NCBI GenBank assembly: GCA_026745465.1
Contig: JACYXH010000429.1
Location: 4,665,378 to 4,729,377, forward strand
Origin: Lota lota
Taxonomy: Eukaryota > Chordata > Actinopteri > Gadiformes > Lotidae
DNA: 64,000 nt
Reading direction: 5' to 3'
Made by a program: the position numbers and the translations under genes
Shown: positions 1 through 13,917 of the stretch, one piece after another
Layout of the letters: each line of letters begins with the position of its first letter
Position numbering within the stretch: the stretch's first letter is position 1
Notes under the pieces: model-generated
The model's input: the letters and a program-made list of their open reading frames with translations, nothing else
Told to the model about the DNA's origin: nothing
The model's database searches: none

Positions 1-143
1 TTCTGTCTATGGAGTAACTGCTCCTCCTGCAAATAAACACAGACACACACACACAATTTGAGAAGAGTGAACATAATGCAAGGACTTATTGCATGCAGAA
101 TCATTTCTGACATTATCAATTACTCAATTACTCATCCTATTCT

Positions 144-167
144 GGGGGGGGGGGGGGGGGGGGGGGG
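144..167. repeat. Poly-G tract, 24 bp
   Basis: Uninterrupted G run in eda intron 1. The true length is uncertain, as homopolymers of this size are often mis-assembled. Confidence 0.9.
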
Positions 168-2118
168 ATAATGTTTACACAGAGATAACTCAAATCTGTG
201 AGATGTTACCAGCCACCAAACTCATTTGCGGCCAGGCTATTGTCTGTCTCATTGATGCTGTAACTCAGCCTGTAACCCAAATCCCTTTTGTCTGCATTTT
301 TGGCTCTTGAGACGTGTTCACCTGGAAATTTATCTTTTTATACAAAAGGAGGACCTGAATTGTTGTTAATCTGAGAGCAATATCTATTCATTTGGCACCT
401 GGTTCCAGCCCTATTCAGGTGTGGCAATGAATACGCCAAAAAAAGACAACAAAAGTTGGAGCTGAAGAAAGGATCTGATGTAGCTTGTCTGAGCTCATTC
501 CTAGCACCAGGACAAGCCATTCTGCAGTGGCGGGGATGTTCCCATGGGTGAGTGAGAGGGGGGACAAACCCCATGACCGTGTTCTTATGTGGTTCCGTAG
601 ACTGGTTATGGTCCACGTGAACTCAATGGGACATCCTGACCCGACTGTATTAGCCACACACTCAAACAATTCTGTCCTCGGTACTCAAACAGTCTAGTTG
701 TATTTGTTGAATTTGTTTGTCACAGAGTTACTACATGCGGCTTGCTCTTTTGTCACATTCCGTTAGAGAGCCAGCACGTGATCCCATCTTTGGAGGATTC
801 CCAGAAGTAGACAGACAAAGCGGAATCACTAGTGCTATTAAAAGACCACCAAAAATACTTTTTTGTTGAGCCGTCCAGTCCGGCCACACTTTGGAGTGTC
901 AGCATGAATAATGGTAAGCAGCGCCAATATTAATGCTGAGAGCGGTTGTGTACAAAAGGCCATAGAAGTGTTGTAGTAGACATCTGCTTGAAATTTCTAT
1001 TAACAACTACTCCCGGGCATAGACACGTGCTGCACTTAACCATGTATCAAATTATGCAAGATAGGGATGTACCTAGGAATCCTTTTGCCTGGGGCATTTG
1101 GGTTTGTTGAAAAGCATTTAACCTGCTTGTAGGGCTGACCCAATTGGGTTTAAATGACAGTCATATCTGTGACACTCTTAGAAAGTCTGGATTCAAATGG
1201 CCTCAAACAAAAGGTCACTCTACTGAATGAAACCTAAACTCAAAACCACTCTTCTCGTGGTTTCCCGGGCTGCTGAAAGACAAGGCCGTCTGACAAGGCA
1301 AATTATGTTTCGGGTCTTAACTTTGTCTCAACTGAGATGTGAACCCCCAAGTAGGGGGATGAGTTGAATCATGTCAAACCACCACTATTTATGTTGGGCA
1401 TGCTGAAAGTAGTAAAAGTCCACATCTCTGACCGGCTGCCAACCATGTACGACCCTATGAGTTTGGGAAATCCTGTCTGATGGAAGACTACGGTGTTGGA
1501 GTGTTTTATCAGTGCGCAGGCATCCAGATGTTCCCGCAAGCAGCAAAGATTGCCGTTCATTTGGTGTGCAGGTGTCTCCACATCTCCACGCCAGCTGTTG
1601 GCATGTGGGGGGCTTTTACCCCTCAAAGGATTCGGGGTGTATGTTGAGGCATATGGCATTACACTTTCGTCTGTACTGTTCGCCAAACACGATTCCAACA
1701 GCCAATTTCTGAACCTAGATTAAGTCCAATCAAAACGACAAAACACAAAATAAACAACGTGCAAGGTTACTACCAAAGCGCTCAGTGCGAAAAGAACGCA
1801 GCACGACCTTACTCACTTCGTTCCATCTCATTACGGACATTTACAGCCTTAAAAAAGGAATTCAGAGTTACAGTAAATGAGGATGACAATGTGTTGGTAT
1901 GCATGCCAAGTGCCAACTATTGAGTAAAGCATTTTTTTTTTCAAGGCAAGGGGGGAAAAGGTATTAATTAGAGGGCTTTTAAATCTTCAAAGAGCAGGGG
2001 GTGGGAGCTGACTCCTTCCCCATTGCTTCGTGAGGATATGACTAAATTGCCTTAAATTGAGGGATGTATAATTTGTAAGGACAGATTACGTCTTTGGGAA
2101 AAGGTTCCAAGGCGTTTT

Positions 2119-2131
2119 TATATACATATAT

Positions 2132-2193
<62 letters not shown>

Positions 2194-2213
2194 ACATACA
2201 TACATACATACAT
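2119..2213. repeat. Compound (CA)n-(TA)n-(TACA)n microsatellite
   Basis: About 11 CA units run into about 19 TA units and six TACA units. The frames spelling Tyr-Ile and Cys-Val here are repeat artefacts. Confidence 0.95.
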
Positions 2214-4649
2214 AAAACACACATATATGTCTATATGTATAGTAATGATAATCCTCATCATCATAAACAATTGTATTACTGATTTGTTGTTTTGATGTAA
2301 ACAATCTCATGGTATCTGCACTCTGGGAGGCTTTTTAAATGTAAATGTTTTATATACATAATAATTGAATCTGCTGCATTTAAACAGAGGAAATTGGCTT
2401 AGAAGCTAGTGCCGTAGTATATTATAAACCTAAAAGATAAAAAACATGATGAATATGAATCATATGGGCTATTAGTTAGCCATCATTGCTTTAAAGGCAT
2501 TACCAGCTCCAACTGCACCTATGTTTCAGAGAATATGGGATATTTGGGGATACTTTGCACTTTGCAAGTCTACACTCCCAGCTGAGACAATGGCCATTTC
2601 TGGGAAATGTCTAATTCGTAATAAGCTAAACTCTGTCCACTCTGAAATCCCCATAGAGGGATGTTAACCAATTAGACACAGTTACAGTGATGGGTCACCG
2701 TCACCCCAATGTTTGTGTGTTGCACTGTTTCGCCTGTCAGCAGCCGATCACATAACTTCTTGCTGCAACACCACTGGCACCAGCTCGCTCCCCATCTGAA
2801 CACAGTTAATGGTTTCACATTGTCTAATTTTGTATGGTCTTTGTGACTCTTGGCTCATTCCCTAACTGGACTGCTTCTTTACAAGGTCATGTCCTCAAGG
2901 CCTGCCAAGTCAATTCACTGTTGAGTTGACAAGTTTGTACACCCAGAGTCCTGGTGTTCAACCCCATCCGTCTTTTGCTTCTAAATCACATATTTGTTTA
3001 AAATAAATCATTGTATTTACATATACAAACAGAGCTCTGCTCACGTTTAATATAGATATTAACAGGCCACCAACGCTCCCTAGTGCGCGCCACGGTGGCC
3101 TGAAGATTTTTGCGTCCCATCAAACTGACTTTTTAATAGCTGGTAACGAAAGTCCAGATGTTTCAGCATCTGTTCTTTGTGAGACTTTGAAGGCATACAT
3201 CAGAGAACAGATTATTTCATATGCTGGTTAAGAGAAAAAAATATCGGGCTAGATAAAAGACTGCATCTCAGCCAACACACTGAGTGCTGTTGTTACCAAG
3301 GTTACGCGAGTAAGATGTTGGGTGACGAAGTGACAGTTGCTCTTATTTTGCACTGCAACGTTTCACCCTCATACTGAGCACTTAATTATACACTCACACC
3401 TGCGAGTTGGCTGGTACAAACACTTTTTTATTGTTGGGAACTGTGCAGCTTCACTGGACAGATGGGATTTACTGCCTTGCCCAAGGGCTCCTTTTGTGGT
3501 CACCAGGGATACATTGTTGTTTATTTTGATTTTTCAGATTGTAAATCGTCCAATTAATTTTTCCTCCTTACTGTCCATGTTTGTTTATGCTGTTGATTTT
3601 GTGTTGTTAGGGGCCAGTTTGAAATGAAAACATTCAACATACAGTCATTTGCAAGCCGCTCTTTGCATTAAATGTCCCATTTCTGCCTCTTCTTCAAACA
3701 TTTGGGTGTGTGTTAGAAACTACATAAACTTACAAATTTGTGATTTCTGTCACATATCACTAAAGCAAAGTGTTATGCAAGCAGATTGCTTGAGCAGAAA
3801 TATTAGGAAAGCTATTGAGGTGTGTAATCTAATATGGACGTTTGGCTTGGGCTTTCATCTACATTATTAATTGAGATTAGCTGCAGATTTCATGTAATAG
3901 TAATAGCAAGATGTGGCTTTAATGGAGTTCAATTGGTTAGAGATGTTCTTTTCCCAATAGTTTAACAATAACAAGAGGAATCAATTTAGGTGGATAATAA
4001 CATTGGAAGAATATTTGTCCCACAAATTCATAATCATAACGATAACCAATCATTCATTGTATTCATTATGCATTCAGTATGTGTTTAATGAATACGCCTA
4101 CGACTTTCACAGTCGATTTTCCAGTACTGATTTGATTTGAAATGTGTTATGTTGTAAAGTCTCATCCCCAACCAAAGTTCCAAGATACTAATGGTGCCTG
4201 GTGCTTGGCTAAAAGGGAAAAACATGCCACATGAAATGCTTGACTGTGACCCAAATCTGGTTGCCCGCGGAAACCGGGCAACTGTTACTGCTCAACCCTG
4301 CAAGGCCACATTCTTGAATGACAAAGGGGTTAGGCCCTTCTCATTCCCAGCATCCACCTATGGCCCAAACCTCTATATCCTTGGATACAATCAGAGTGAC
4401 AGAATATCACCATAGCGGGTTCACTGGGAATTGTTAGTGTAACCAATTGCGATTCCTTCGCTAATTTTTTTGGATCCAAGTTGAACTTTTCCATCAGAGG
4501 TTTTACAGCCTCTTCACCCTGGTTCTCATCCACAGCCTTCGGCCTTGCCCATCCTGGCATATCGTTAGGGCTATGCTTTTTTTGGTGTATGTTGGTGAGC
4601 AGTTGTGAGGCCAACTATGCCTGAACTCTGTATTCACTGTAGAATCAAG

Positions 4650-4650
<1 letters not shown>

Positions 4651-4692
<42 letters not shown>
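4651..4692. repeat. (CA)n microsatellite
   Basis: About 21 uninterrupted CA units in eda intron 1. Confidence 0.95.
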
Positions 4693-4694
<2 letters not shown>

Positions 4695-6488
4695 GTTTAT
4701 TTAAATTGGAAAACCTTAAGAAACAATACCAGCCTTCCAACTTCCATCCAACTTCCTTTCTGCCATATCAGTTCTTGTTTTGCCAGGAACCAAATTAATG
4801 GCCTATATTTAATACCAAATGTGGTGTTCCAACAGGTTTGATATGAAGTGAGTCAATGTGTTTAACGTCTCTGGAATGCCTGGTATGTTTACACTATATG
4901 TATGTTGGCTTTACCTGTTAGGTCTTTTTCTTCCCTTTTAGTATTTCAATGTGGACTTTCTCAGATTAAACTACTCAGTAGTATACCTGCGTGTTCACAT
5001 CAAATCATATTGATGCTGCTCAAGGAGCTTTGATGTTGACTTGTGTGAAATATGCAACAAACAATGTTAATGTCTTAAAAAGAAAAATCTTCAAAGGAAA
5101 ATTCTCAAAAGCTAACAAGTGTGGCCGCTTGGTCCAGATGCCACATGCTCCCGTTGCTCCAACTATGTAAACTGTGGGATGTGTAATCAGAGTTGTTTAA
5201 TGCTGACATCTGGCAAGGACAGCATCATAGCACTGTTAAATATTTACAGCTGGCCTACAGTCTTTCACCTCATGAGGCATCACCATCTGGGTTGAATACT
5301 GGGTTCATCTCAATGGGGAAACCACCACTATCCGAAATAAGCTGCGCAAAAAGGGACAAAGTGAGCGTTCAAATGAATAGGCTTTAGCCACTCGAAATGG
5401 GTAGGAAGGGAAGATAACTTTCTGAGTACATGGCGTCTCAGGTTTGTTTGTTTGTCAGGACTTCACTTGTCAGGGATACCATTGCAGTTAATGCCAGGGT
5501 TAATTCAAGCTAAATGCGTTGGTCTGGCTATAACCACCATGTAACATACACCACCCTAGTGCAAAGGGAAGAAAAAAGGAAAAAGACGACAATTATAAAA
5601 CAAGATGAGATAGGAACAAATTATGCTGGCGAAAGCAATCAGACCCACGCCTGCTCCCCTTTGTATTGATGACATTATAGGGGGTGGGGTGGTGGTGTTG
5701 TGGGGACAGAGGAGGGGGGAGAAGAGGGTTTGGTGGTTACCAGAGCAGCAGATGAAAATTTGATCAGTGCGCTCCCAGGAATGAAAACACATGTGAGATG
5801 CAACTGGCTTAGCTCCAAGTATCAAATGCCCATCTAACGTCCAGATGAATTAACATCAGCCTCGGGGTTTGCACCTGCTCGTGATTTAGGTAATTTGCTG
5901 TCCACCTGCTCTAGCAAGTTCACTGCCCCCTTTTAGGGAACTAAGTGGAACACCAAGCCTGAGCCAGTTACATGAAGGCTACCTCAAATGGAGGGCATCT
6001 ATAGACTAGGACAATTTGTGTGCAAATGTGCTAATAAACAGAAAAGAAAACATGTTGCATTAATACAACTACAATTCCTGTTCTAATGAGTAGGTAATAT
6101 GTGCATTTACATTTTTGTTTTCCTATTCATTCAAAGTTCACTTGAGATTACTCACTTGCGTTACAACCTATAACCTATACAATACATAACGGGTTCATAA
6201 ACTATATGACATCTGCTGGGAAACAATAACCCTAGACTGTCCCAGTGAAACTGAAGAATGAAGCCCTAGACAGGCTACTGTACAAATAGGTTGTCCCAAA
6301 ACATGCCTTGACATAGCATGAACAAAATCTGACACCCAACGTGGAATACGAGAAGGAAGCAGAGGTGAATGAACATGAACCGCTCGTGTGTTAGGAATGA
6401 AAGTTACGTGGTCTTGTTTGGGTTGGTTTTCAAGTCTACAGTGTTGTTATTTATATATGCCCCAGAACCTGGACCTTATTATGCTTAC

Positions 6489-6803
6489 CTCACGACCCTC
6501 TCCGATGCTGCCAGAGTCCGCTTGCTGGGAGCCGTGTGAGAACGCCGGCGCATCCGTCATATCACTTCCACCCAGGGTCCATATCGAGTCTCTTTTTTGG
6601 TGAACTATTTCCCTTTTCACTTCTGACCGGAGATCCAGATAGCAGACGAGCGTGATGACATGCAAAGACAGAGACAGCAGGAATAATCCAAAGAATATAA
6701 CACTGCTGCTTCTAGTCTTGCACTTCTTGTTGCATGTGCACGGCAGAGGTCCGGGCATCACTTCACCCGGGAAATCCTCCTTAGAAGAACCATCACATGC
6801 CAT
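6489..6803 (-). CDS. eda: Ectodysplasin-A, first coding exon (partial gene)
   Basis: EDA is a type II membrane TNF-family ligand, shed by furin, that signals through EDAR in development of scales, fins, teeth and skin appendages. This exon gives 105 codons starting MACDGSSKEDFPGEVMPG and ending GSIGEGRE, with donor GAG|GTAAGC in phase 0. Residues about 33-55 form a signal-anchor: VIFFGLFLLSLSLHVITLVC followed by YLDLRSEVKRE. That block matches the human EDA block [29 protein letters not shown], the best-conserved part of exon 1. A Cys-rich, basic cytoplasmic stretch (CTCNKKCKTR) precedes it, as in EDA. The ATG has A at -3 and G at +4. Furin site, collagen repeat and TNF domain exons were not found in 1-6488, so they lie off the left edge in a long first intron. 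Confidence 0.85.
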
Positions 6804-6811
6804 TATCGCAT
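6803..6811 (-). promoter_or_regulatory. Minimal upstream ORF overlapping the eda start
   Basis: Reads ATG CGA TAA on the minus strand; its TAA shares its last A with the eda ATG (taATG). The upstream ATG has a weak context (T at -3, C at +4), so leaky scanning or termination-reinitiation could both feed the main start. Whether it is in the mRNA depends on the transcription start, which is not visible. Confidence 0.45.
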
Positions 6812-7230
6812 AGAGAGCAGGATGTGCGTTTATCTCGGCATAATCAAGACGTGTGTCACGTTTCGGCCACAGATTGTCATGAGCCTAGATCCGTACGCCA
6901 ACATAGGAACTCATAGTTAAAGCAGCAGGTCGGCGCAAACTTCTTCATGTCTCTGTAGTAACAATAGAGCACCGCCTACACCGAGCGTGATTGGTTTAGA
7001 GATCAATTACACACCAGACCGTCCAGGACATAGGTTGGCTCGGGCTGGATGCATGACAGTATTTTAGCGGCATCTTTTGGACGAGTCGAGTTTTACAAAC
7101 GTTTAGGCGAACATCTTATGCGGTATAATCTGTTACGTGGCATGCTTTTCGTTTCATTTTGACTATGAAAATACATATTTGATCTCCCTGCACGTTTGAT
7201 ATGCCTACTAAAATAAATTGGTAAATTGGA
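6812..7230 (-). other. eda 5' flank: probable 5'UTR and proximal promoter
   Basis: Moderately CpG-containing sequence immediately upstream of the eda start codon, before the large simple-repeat block. No clear TATA box is seen. Assignment as 5'UTR or promoter is by position only. Confidence 0.35.
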
Positions 7231-7239
7231 ATGGAGGGA

Positions 7240-7607
<368 letters not shown>

Positions 7608-7609
<2 letters not shown>

Positions 7610-10352
7610 GTGTTGGATGTCAGAGCAATGTGTTTACGTTATGCATTTGCTACGTGGGCGGTATATAGGTAAGATGCGTGGAAATGCTACATTGTTTCCT
7701 GCAAATTGAACTCAAGAAAAGGCAGACCGACTTCTGAAAGTATTCCAAAACACCAAACAAGTGGGCTAGTCATCGGTATTTGGGATGCTCATCTGCAATC
7801 ATTATCAAAGAGACCAATCAGCGAGAATATAATGCATTTAAACCACAGAGCAACATTTGACGCACATTCAAGGCTTAGGTAATATAATAGGCAACATGTT
7901 ATTCCATCTGGACCAAGTAAACTAAGCACTCGAGAAGGGAGTGGCATTGATCAAACTGCTTGCTGCATTCAATGCTCTGTGTACAACAACATAAAATCCT
8001 CTAAACACACATCGGTCATCGGTTGATGTGTGTGCAGCAGTTTGACATCGTGTTGTGGCCAGCCACAAGGTCTTAACAGGATTGAGCGTTGAGTGACATT
8101 CTGTTTCCTTCGTTTTCGGCATGCAAAGCTGACCTTTATTAAGTGTTGTTCGTTTTGCAAATGTATTCTGATGAACACTTTGATCTGTGGAGCAAGGAAC
8201 CAGAGGCGAATCGCTCTGTCCTTGAGCCATGCGTGATGAAACCCGGTACACTAAGCAGAGCTGCAACTTTTGGGCCTGATGGATCACCCACTCAGTTTAG
8301 TTTTCAGACAGCTGCCACAAACCATCTGTCTTTATTTCTTTTGGCCGGGTTTTGACATTTTGTGTGCATTTGACCTGCACAAGGTTATGCTTTCCCTTGA
8401 TGGGAATGTATACTGACAGACAGTGAGCTATGGCTTGCTTTCACCTTCCATTTTCGAGGGAAGACCAGGACGTCTTTCTTACGTAACATAACATAAAATA
8501 ACATAACATATCAACACAGGGGTAGCTAATTGTTTTAAAGTTAACACTTGTCTGTGACTACTATGCATATACACGTTTTCAGCTCTGAGTGCCACTGCAT
8601 CACAGGCTTCCGTTACAGACAGGCAAGTGCTGCATTTCGCCTTCCATAATCTGCTTCAAAAGCGATTCTACTCAACTGCCACTGAAGGGCAGCATTGCCA
8701 AACCGCAAATCAACAGCAGAATACAACAGTGTCAAAAATAAAATAACAATAAAAATAAACTGTATCTATATATAACCATTCAGTTAGCTTCTGTAAAATA
8801 AACTCATCTTTCATAAAACGTGAAAAGGCATACACATATTTGTATTTATTTATATATTTTTTGGACACCATTGCTTCATTATCAAACTATAAGATGTCAA
8901 ACTGTATAGAGAAGGACATTCCCTGATTCATGTATCTCTCAAAGGGCCTGTGACTGAGAGCTCAGCCTAAGCATATTTGCAACGGTTTTCATCCAGGCAG
9001 CAAACACACAATGACTTTGAGCACCAAACAGATTATAATGCGGGCCGGAGATAGTCAGGCACATATTGGTCCTGCATTTTCATTAAGTCAGTTCAGCATT
9101 GTAGAATTGCCGTTGGCAATTTGCAGTTAAAATAAATAAATAATAATTATTAGACTTTTGTGTGAATGTGTGCGAGAAGAATAGGTCATGTGACCCAAAG
9201 GTAAAGGTCAAAGGGAAAACAGACCAAGTGTCTGAGTCACCTTTCTACTGGTAAAACCCCGAGATCAACTGCAAAATACCAGCCATAGTGAAACCGCCAA
9301 TTCTGTGGTTATTTTCTCCAGGAATAATTCTTCTGAGGTCCCCCCGGCATTAATGCACCATTCATAAACTGTGTGCCACACTATCCTCTCTGAGCTTATA
9401 ACGCGATTTAGAGGCTTTGCCCGCCAGATGATAGAGTTTGTTGAAGAAACAGGCCCTTATGGTTCACCGTGGAGTTTCACGGCTGATTGCCTCATCAAAG
9501 CACTTTTAAAAAGCATACCTTGGTTGGACAGGGGAGCTGAAACATAAGGGTTTGTAATGAGGTGTACGGATTCTCAAGTTTACCTCATATCTCGGATGCG
9601 CACTGTTAATATACAACCCCCGCTCCTGGGATGTTTACATAAAATCATTACTCGCAAATGATCGATGTATGGTAAATGATGACTGATGAAAGTGAATGTG
9701 TTTGTTCCAATTTACCCATATGTTACATTCTCAGGACTAAATAAGTCTTTAATCTAAAAAGTTTAAAAACAGTGCTTTTAATCTTGTGAAACATCAAATA
9801 AAATGCCACATAGTTATGTTTCATTTAATTGGAAAGATAAAGAATTGGTAACATCGGCTACTCCTCTTGAGGTCTTATTTGAACATGTGTTTGTGTGTGT
9901 GTGTGTGTGTGTGTAATTGTGTGTGTGTATGCACATTATCACACAAATCGACATGTCATCTCTATTTTAGACTAATTAAGAACAGTTTCATTCAAGTATT
10001 TACTCATTATAGCTCATGTCATTCATCTTGCTTAGTGAGGATTCAGAGGGAATATAGAAAACCAAGGAAATTTCTGACACAAGCGGCTAACATTATGGAG
10101 CTCTTCAAATGAGCAATGCAGCTCCCACATGCCACCATCTAGCTCGCTAAACATTTGCTCTGTCAGATGGATGGAGTGCACCAAGTCCCTATCCTTAAAA
10201 GCATACTTTCATCTGCAGAATGTAGCTATTTAGGGCAATTTATAAAGCAGCGATGTTATGCTGATGTTTAGCCTCACCTCAAACTGCCTCTGACACACAC
10301 AGACACTCACAAAGGCACGCACGCACACACAGACGCATGCATGCCCCCCCCC

Positions 10353-10383
<31 letters not shown>

Positions 10384-12228
10384 ACACGTGCACACACACA
10401 ATTGTAAAGCTTAGCAAACCCTTTGGAAGAATGTAATGGCACAGTCAAATCAACAGATCAAATTTGAAAACGTTGACCTAAAACAAAATAATCATGATAT
10501 CATGATCTTTTTTTACCTGAAAACATTTGTCTTTATTATTTGAATTGCGTGCCAGCTCCACCATCAGAGAAAGGCATGTCTTAGATTTTCAAGTATCGTA
10601 TTGCACAGCAATCCACGGTAGATATTGTTACAGATGGATGTCTTCGGAAAATACTCTTGTAGATACTTGTCTCTCGGAGAGGTTATATGGCTGAGTCCAG
10701 TATTAAATGAAATACGAGTGAGATACACATTCTTAGGGAAACATTACACTGTGTGTGCCAGGATGGAAAATTTATGCCCTTCCCTCGCCACTGGATGAAT
10801 TCCAAAACATACATCTTACGGGCTGGAGTGAGAGTCAGACTGAGGAGCATGTCCTCTGCCAATTTCAATAAACAATAGTCACGGCTGATATGCAAGCCTA
10901 GCTGGAGCAACAATAGAACTGTTGGAGGTGAAACGGAGGAAACTTAAATGACCTGGAACTAAGTCAACAAGATACAGTATTACATATTTGAATACACACA
11001 TAATAGATATATAATAGGCCTAAACTGAAACTCGTAACGACAACCTCCGATAACCTCACATTCACCTTAGTCCTTTGGTTACTTTTTTTTTTCACTTATT
11101 CATGACCTAAATCAGGCTGTTTTATATTGTAGGGGCCTACACCAACCCCATATAAAGTACCAAAATATTGGCAACACTCTCAACAAGCATGTCGCCGGCC
11201 CCTAAAGGAAAAGCGATGGTTGCTCTATTCCCCCGTCTAAACTGTTCTGTGGGTACTGCCAATGTGATTTCCACCTTTACATCCTATTGCAGTGTGACGT
11301 TCACAAACGGCACGGTTGTCAACAGTTTTTTGGTTAGGCATGAAAGGAACTGAGTCTAACTGGGTGTGAGCTGTTCTTATCTTCTACGTCAATTTGTTTC
11401 CCTGGGAGGGAATTGGAAGTGTCCCGATCTGTTGTTGTATCCCATTATAAAGTATTTCACAAAACCATGGTCAACTAGTTACCTTTATACATCCCAAAAT
11501 ACTCACTGTGTACCATTTCAATTGAACCATTCTTGCCAAGTAATTAGTGTTTTACTCTTAAACAAAAGGTTTATGTCACTACATTGTGTCATTATAAATT
11601 GGTTATGATTGAGAGCCATGCCCATTGCTGTCATGCTGCTAAGTAGTCTGTTTAAACCAAATTAAAACAATCCACCTGAAAATAATATCTACAACGTATC
11701 TTGATGTGTGCGCAGGAGATCGCGTTCACTGAGATTATTACAATTCCTTCAGTTCCCGTCTCTCTACATTTCCAGTTGAAGCATCCTGCATCATGTTATC
11801 CCTGATTGCAAGAAAAGAGGGCAACAAGTTCTCGCCATTGCAGTATATCTGGGAAGGCATCAGACATATTATCCAAAAAGAGCTGTGCTGTGCTATATGT
11901 GGTTAGTCTTCATGCCTTTTCATGTGGAGGAGCAGCTGTGTCAATATTGAAGTCTTAAGGTCCTATCATCTCAGCTAATGACATGTGTTGTATAGTCCTC
12001 AACAAATTTAAATCTAATTGAATTAAATTACCACGATAGCTGAATAAGATACCATAGTCGGTTATGTTAACATTGTTTTAGGTTGCTGTGCAAAGTTGGG
12101 TTATGCCAGCTGGAGTCAATATAAGTCTTTGCTAATAAATGCGCTCCAGGGCACCAGGGCCCCCTAAAGGTCAAACCCTGCCATGACAGGGCAAAAGTGT
12201 TCAGGACACAAGGGCAACACATTCAAGC
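7608..12228. other. Intergenic, no gene recognised
   Basis: Unique-looking sequence with small repeats only: an (ATAAC)n patch near 8484-8509, (GT)n at 9889-9928 and a poly-C/(CA)n compound at 10344-10386. No frame resembles a known protein. Confidence 0.5.
10344..10386. repeat. Poly-C followed by (CA)n
   Basis: 26 C then about nine CA units; on the opposite strand this is (TG)n running into poly-G, the same compound seen at 14234, 20487 and 27192. Confidence 0.9.

Positions 12229-12301
<73 letters not shown>
12229..12301. repeat. (CA)n microsatellite
   Basis: About 36 CA units with one interruption (acaaac). Confidence 0.95.
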
Positions 12302-12302
<1 letters not shown>

Positions 12303-13027
12303 TCACACGCACACAAACACTCAAATCTGCAAAGTATTTACTGTTTCCCATGAAAAGAGTAAAGTAAATCACAGTTGTGGGTTGACCTTGAAAAGCCCCC
12401 ATGCCTCCTTCTGTCACTCTGTCTCAAGACTTTTCTGCTGATGTGTTCACTTTCTTCGTGTCCTCCATCATCCTTCCCACCATCTCATTATTTCTCCAAA
12501 TATCATCATTTATTCAGAGGCCCTTAAAAGGTCTGAGGACCTGAAGCACCAGGAGAGTTATTTATTGAATGATCATATGCACAATATATATGCACAACAT
12601 ATCCTTGTGCAGTGAAAGATATTAAACAACATGCTTTTAAGTGCAACTAGTTGCTTATGTTTTTCTTTATTTGATAGTATAAATTTATTTATATTATTTT
12701 TACTAAAAAATTTCATTGTGGACGTATGACTCAGATTAAGGTAAAATACGTATGATTAAAAAAAATTTATGTGCCCATAACAAAGCAAGTAACGCTTACA
12801 GCAACACGGGCGCGTTACTAACTTAAATGCACGACATAATCTTAAAATTATCTCACACGTTTTCTACACCTACTAACTCTTTTTTGATCTTTTTAACAAA
12901 CACTAACTCTCTGGTCTATCCAACTAAGTTTTTGTTATTTTTTTTAGGTCCACATTATTAAGTTGAACTCTTTTGTGGGTGATGTGCACTATGATTACGT
13001 CCTCTGTATCTTGTTTGTTTTATTATT

Positions 13028-13170
13028 GTGATTCATGGACAGGTAATAAAGCAGAAGTGGGGCCGTTTACCCACTGGCATGCACGTGTGCGCGCGCACAC
13101 ACACGCGCACACACAAACACCGGCGCACGCGCGCGTATTTATCTTAAGATGCGACGAGAAACACGCGGTT
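13028..13170 (+). repeat. Left arm of a 143-bp inverted repeat
   Basis: Reverse complement of 13775-13917 with, by eye, a single mismatch (ggacagg here, ggccagg in the other arm). It contains a non-repetitive segment (ggtaataaagcagaagtggg) followed by an alternating purine-pyrimidine CG/CA stretch and atttatcttaagatgcgacg. Flanks are AT-rich. No target-site duplication is seen outside the arms. Confidence 0.95.
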
Positions 13171-13197
13171 CTAATCTAATTTAATTTGATTTATTGT

Positions 13198-13592
13198 TCT
13201 CTCTCTCTCCCTCTCTCTCTCTCGCTCTCTCTCAAACTGCTTTTTAGATATTCCTTGGTGTTAACCCCACATTTAATGGTTAGATTAAACTTCTGTGCTG
13301 TGGGTCTCTATACCCATGCAGAAGTATAAATTAAGCTTTAGGGTATGCTTACCATTAGTGAGAGGCCTTCACAGTTTTACTTGACTCTTTTTTCGGGGGG
13401 TAACCTGTGAGTAAAGGTGAAAATGTGCTGACCTGCACACTCTTACATTATGTTGTCAACTGTCACCCTGATCGTTTTCCCTCCTGGAATGCAATGTTTA
13501 AATTATCTGCACCTGGTTACAAACACCACCACCACCATCATCACCACCACCACCACCACCACCACCACCACCACCACCACCACCACCACCAC
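13198..13592. repeat. (CT)n and (CCA)n simple repeats in the inverted-repeat spacer
   Basis: (CT)n at 13198-13233 and a 70-bp (CCA)n tract at 13523-13592. The poly-His and poly-Thr frames over the second tract are artefacts of the trinucleotide repeat. Confidence 0.93.
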
Positions 13593-13774
13593 AATAACCA
13601 CTACCACTCTAATAACGACCACCACCATCATACCACTCCTTGCATGTGTTAAATGAAAAACACGTGAGAAAAAAAAACGTTCTCCCCGTCTCCCTGAAGA
13701 ACAGCTCCTGGCCGTATCGGGGACCAGACTGAAGTTGTCTGATTTCAACTTTGCGGTTGTTTTAAATCGTATGC

Positions 13775-13917
13775 AACCGCGTGTTTCTCGTCGCATCTTA
13801 AGATAAATACGCGCGCGTGCGCCGGTGTTTGTGTGTGCGCGTGTGTGTGCGCGCGCACACGTGCATGCCAGTGGGTAAACGGCCCCACTTCTGCTTTATT
13901 ACCTGGCCATGAATCAC
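13775..13917 (-). repeat. Right arm of a 143-bp inverted repeat
   Basis: Partner of 13028-13170 across a 604-bp spacer that contains (CT)n and (CCA)n tracts. The right flank is CpG-rich and continues the composition of the arm, whereas the left arm sits in AT-rich DNA, so this arm is more likely the original location (inference). An assembly artefact is possible. Confidence 0.95.

Larger units (their letters stand above)
1..6488 (-). other. eda intron 1 (proximal part), no exon recognised
   Basis: Non-coding by inspection: the reading frames are short and match no family. It holds a poly-G run (144-167), a (CA)n-(TA)n-(TACA)n block (2119-2213) and a (CA)n tract (4651-4692). I looked on the minus strand for the furin-site, Gly-X-Y collagen and TNF-domain exons of EDA and saw none. 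Confidence 0.5.

Noticed and set aside
4330-4614. 94-codon minus-strand frame in eda intron 1
   Set aside because: Examined as a possible downstream eda exon; no furin site, Gly-X-Y repeat or TNF motif, and no family resemblance.
13407-13652. Poly-histidine frame
   Set aside because: Produced by the (CCA)n trinucleotide repeat; the flanking residues show no domain and no splice context.
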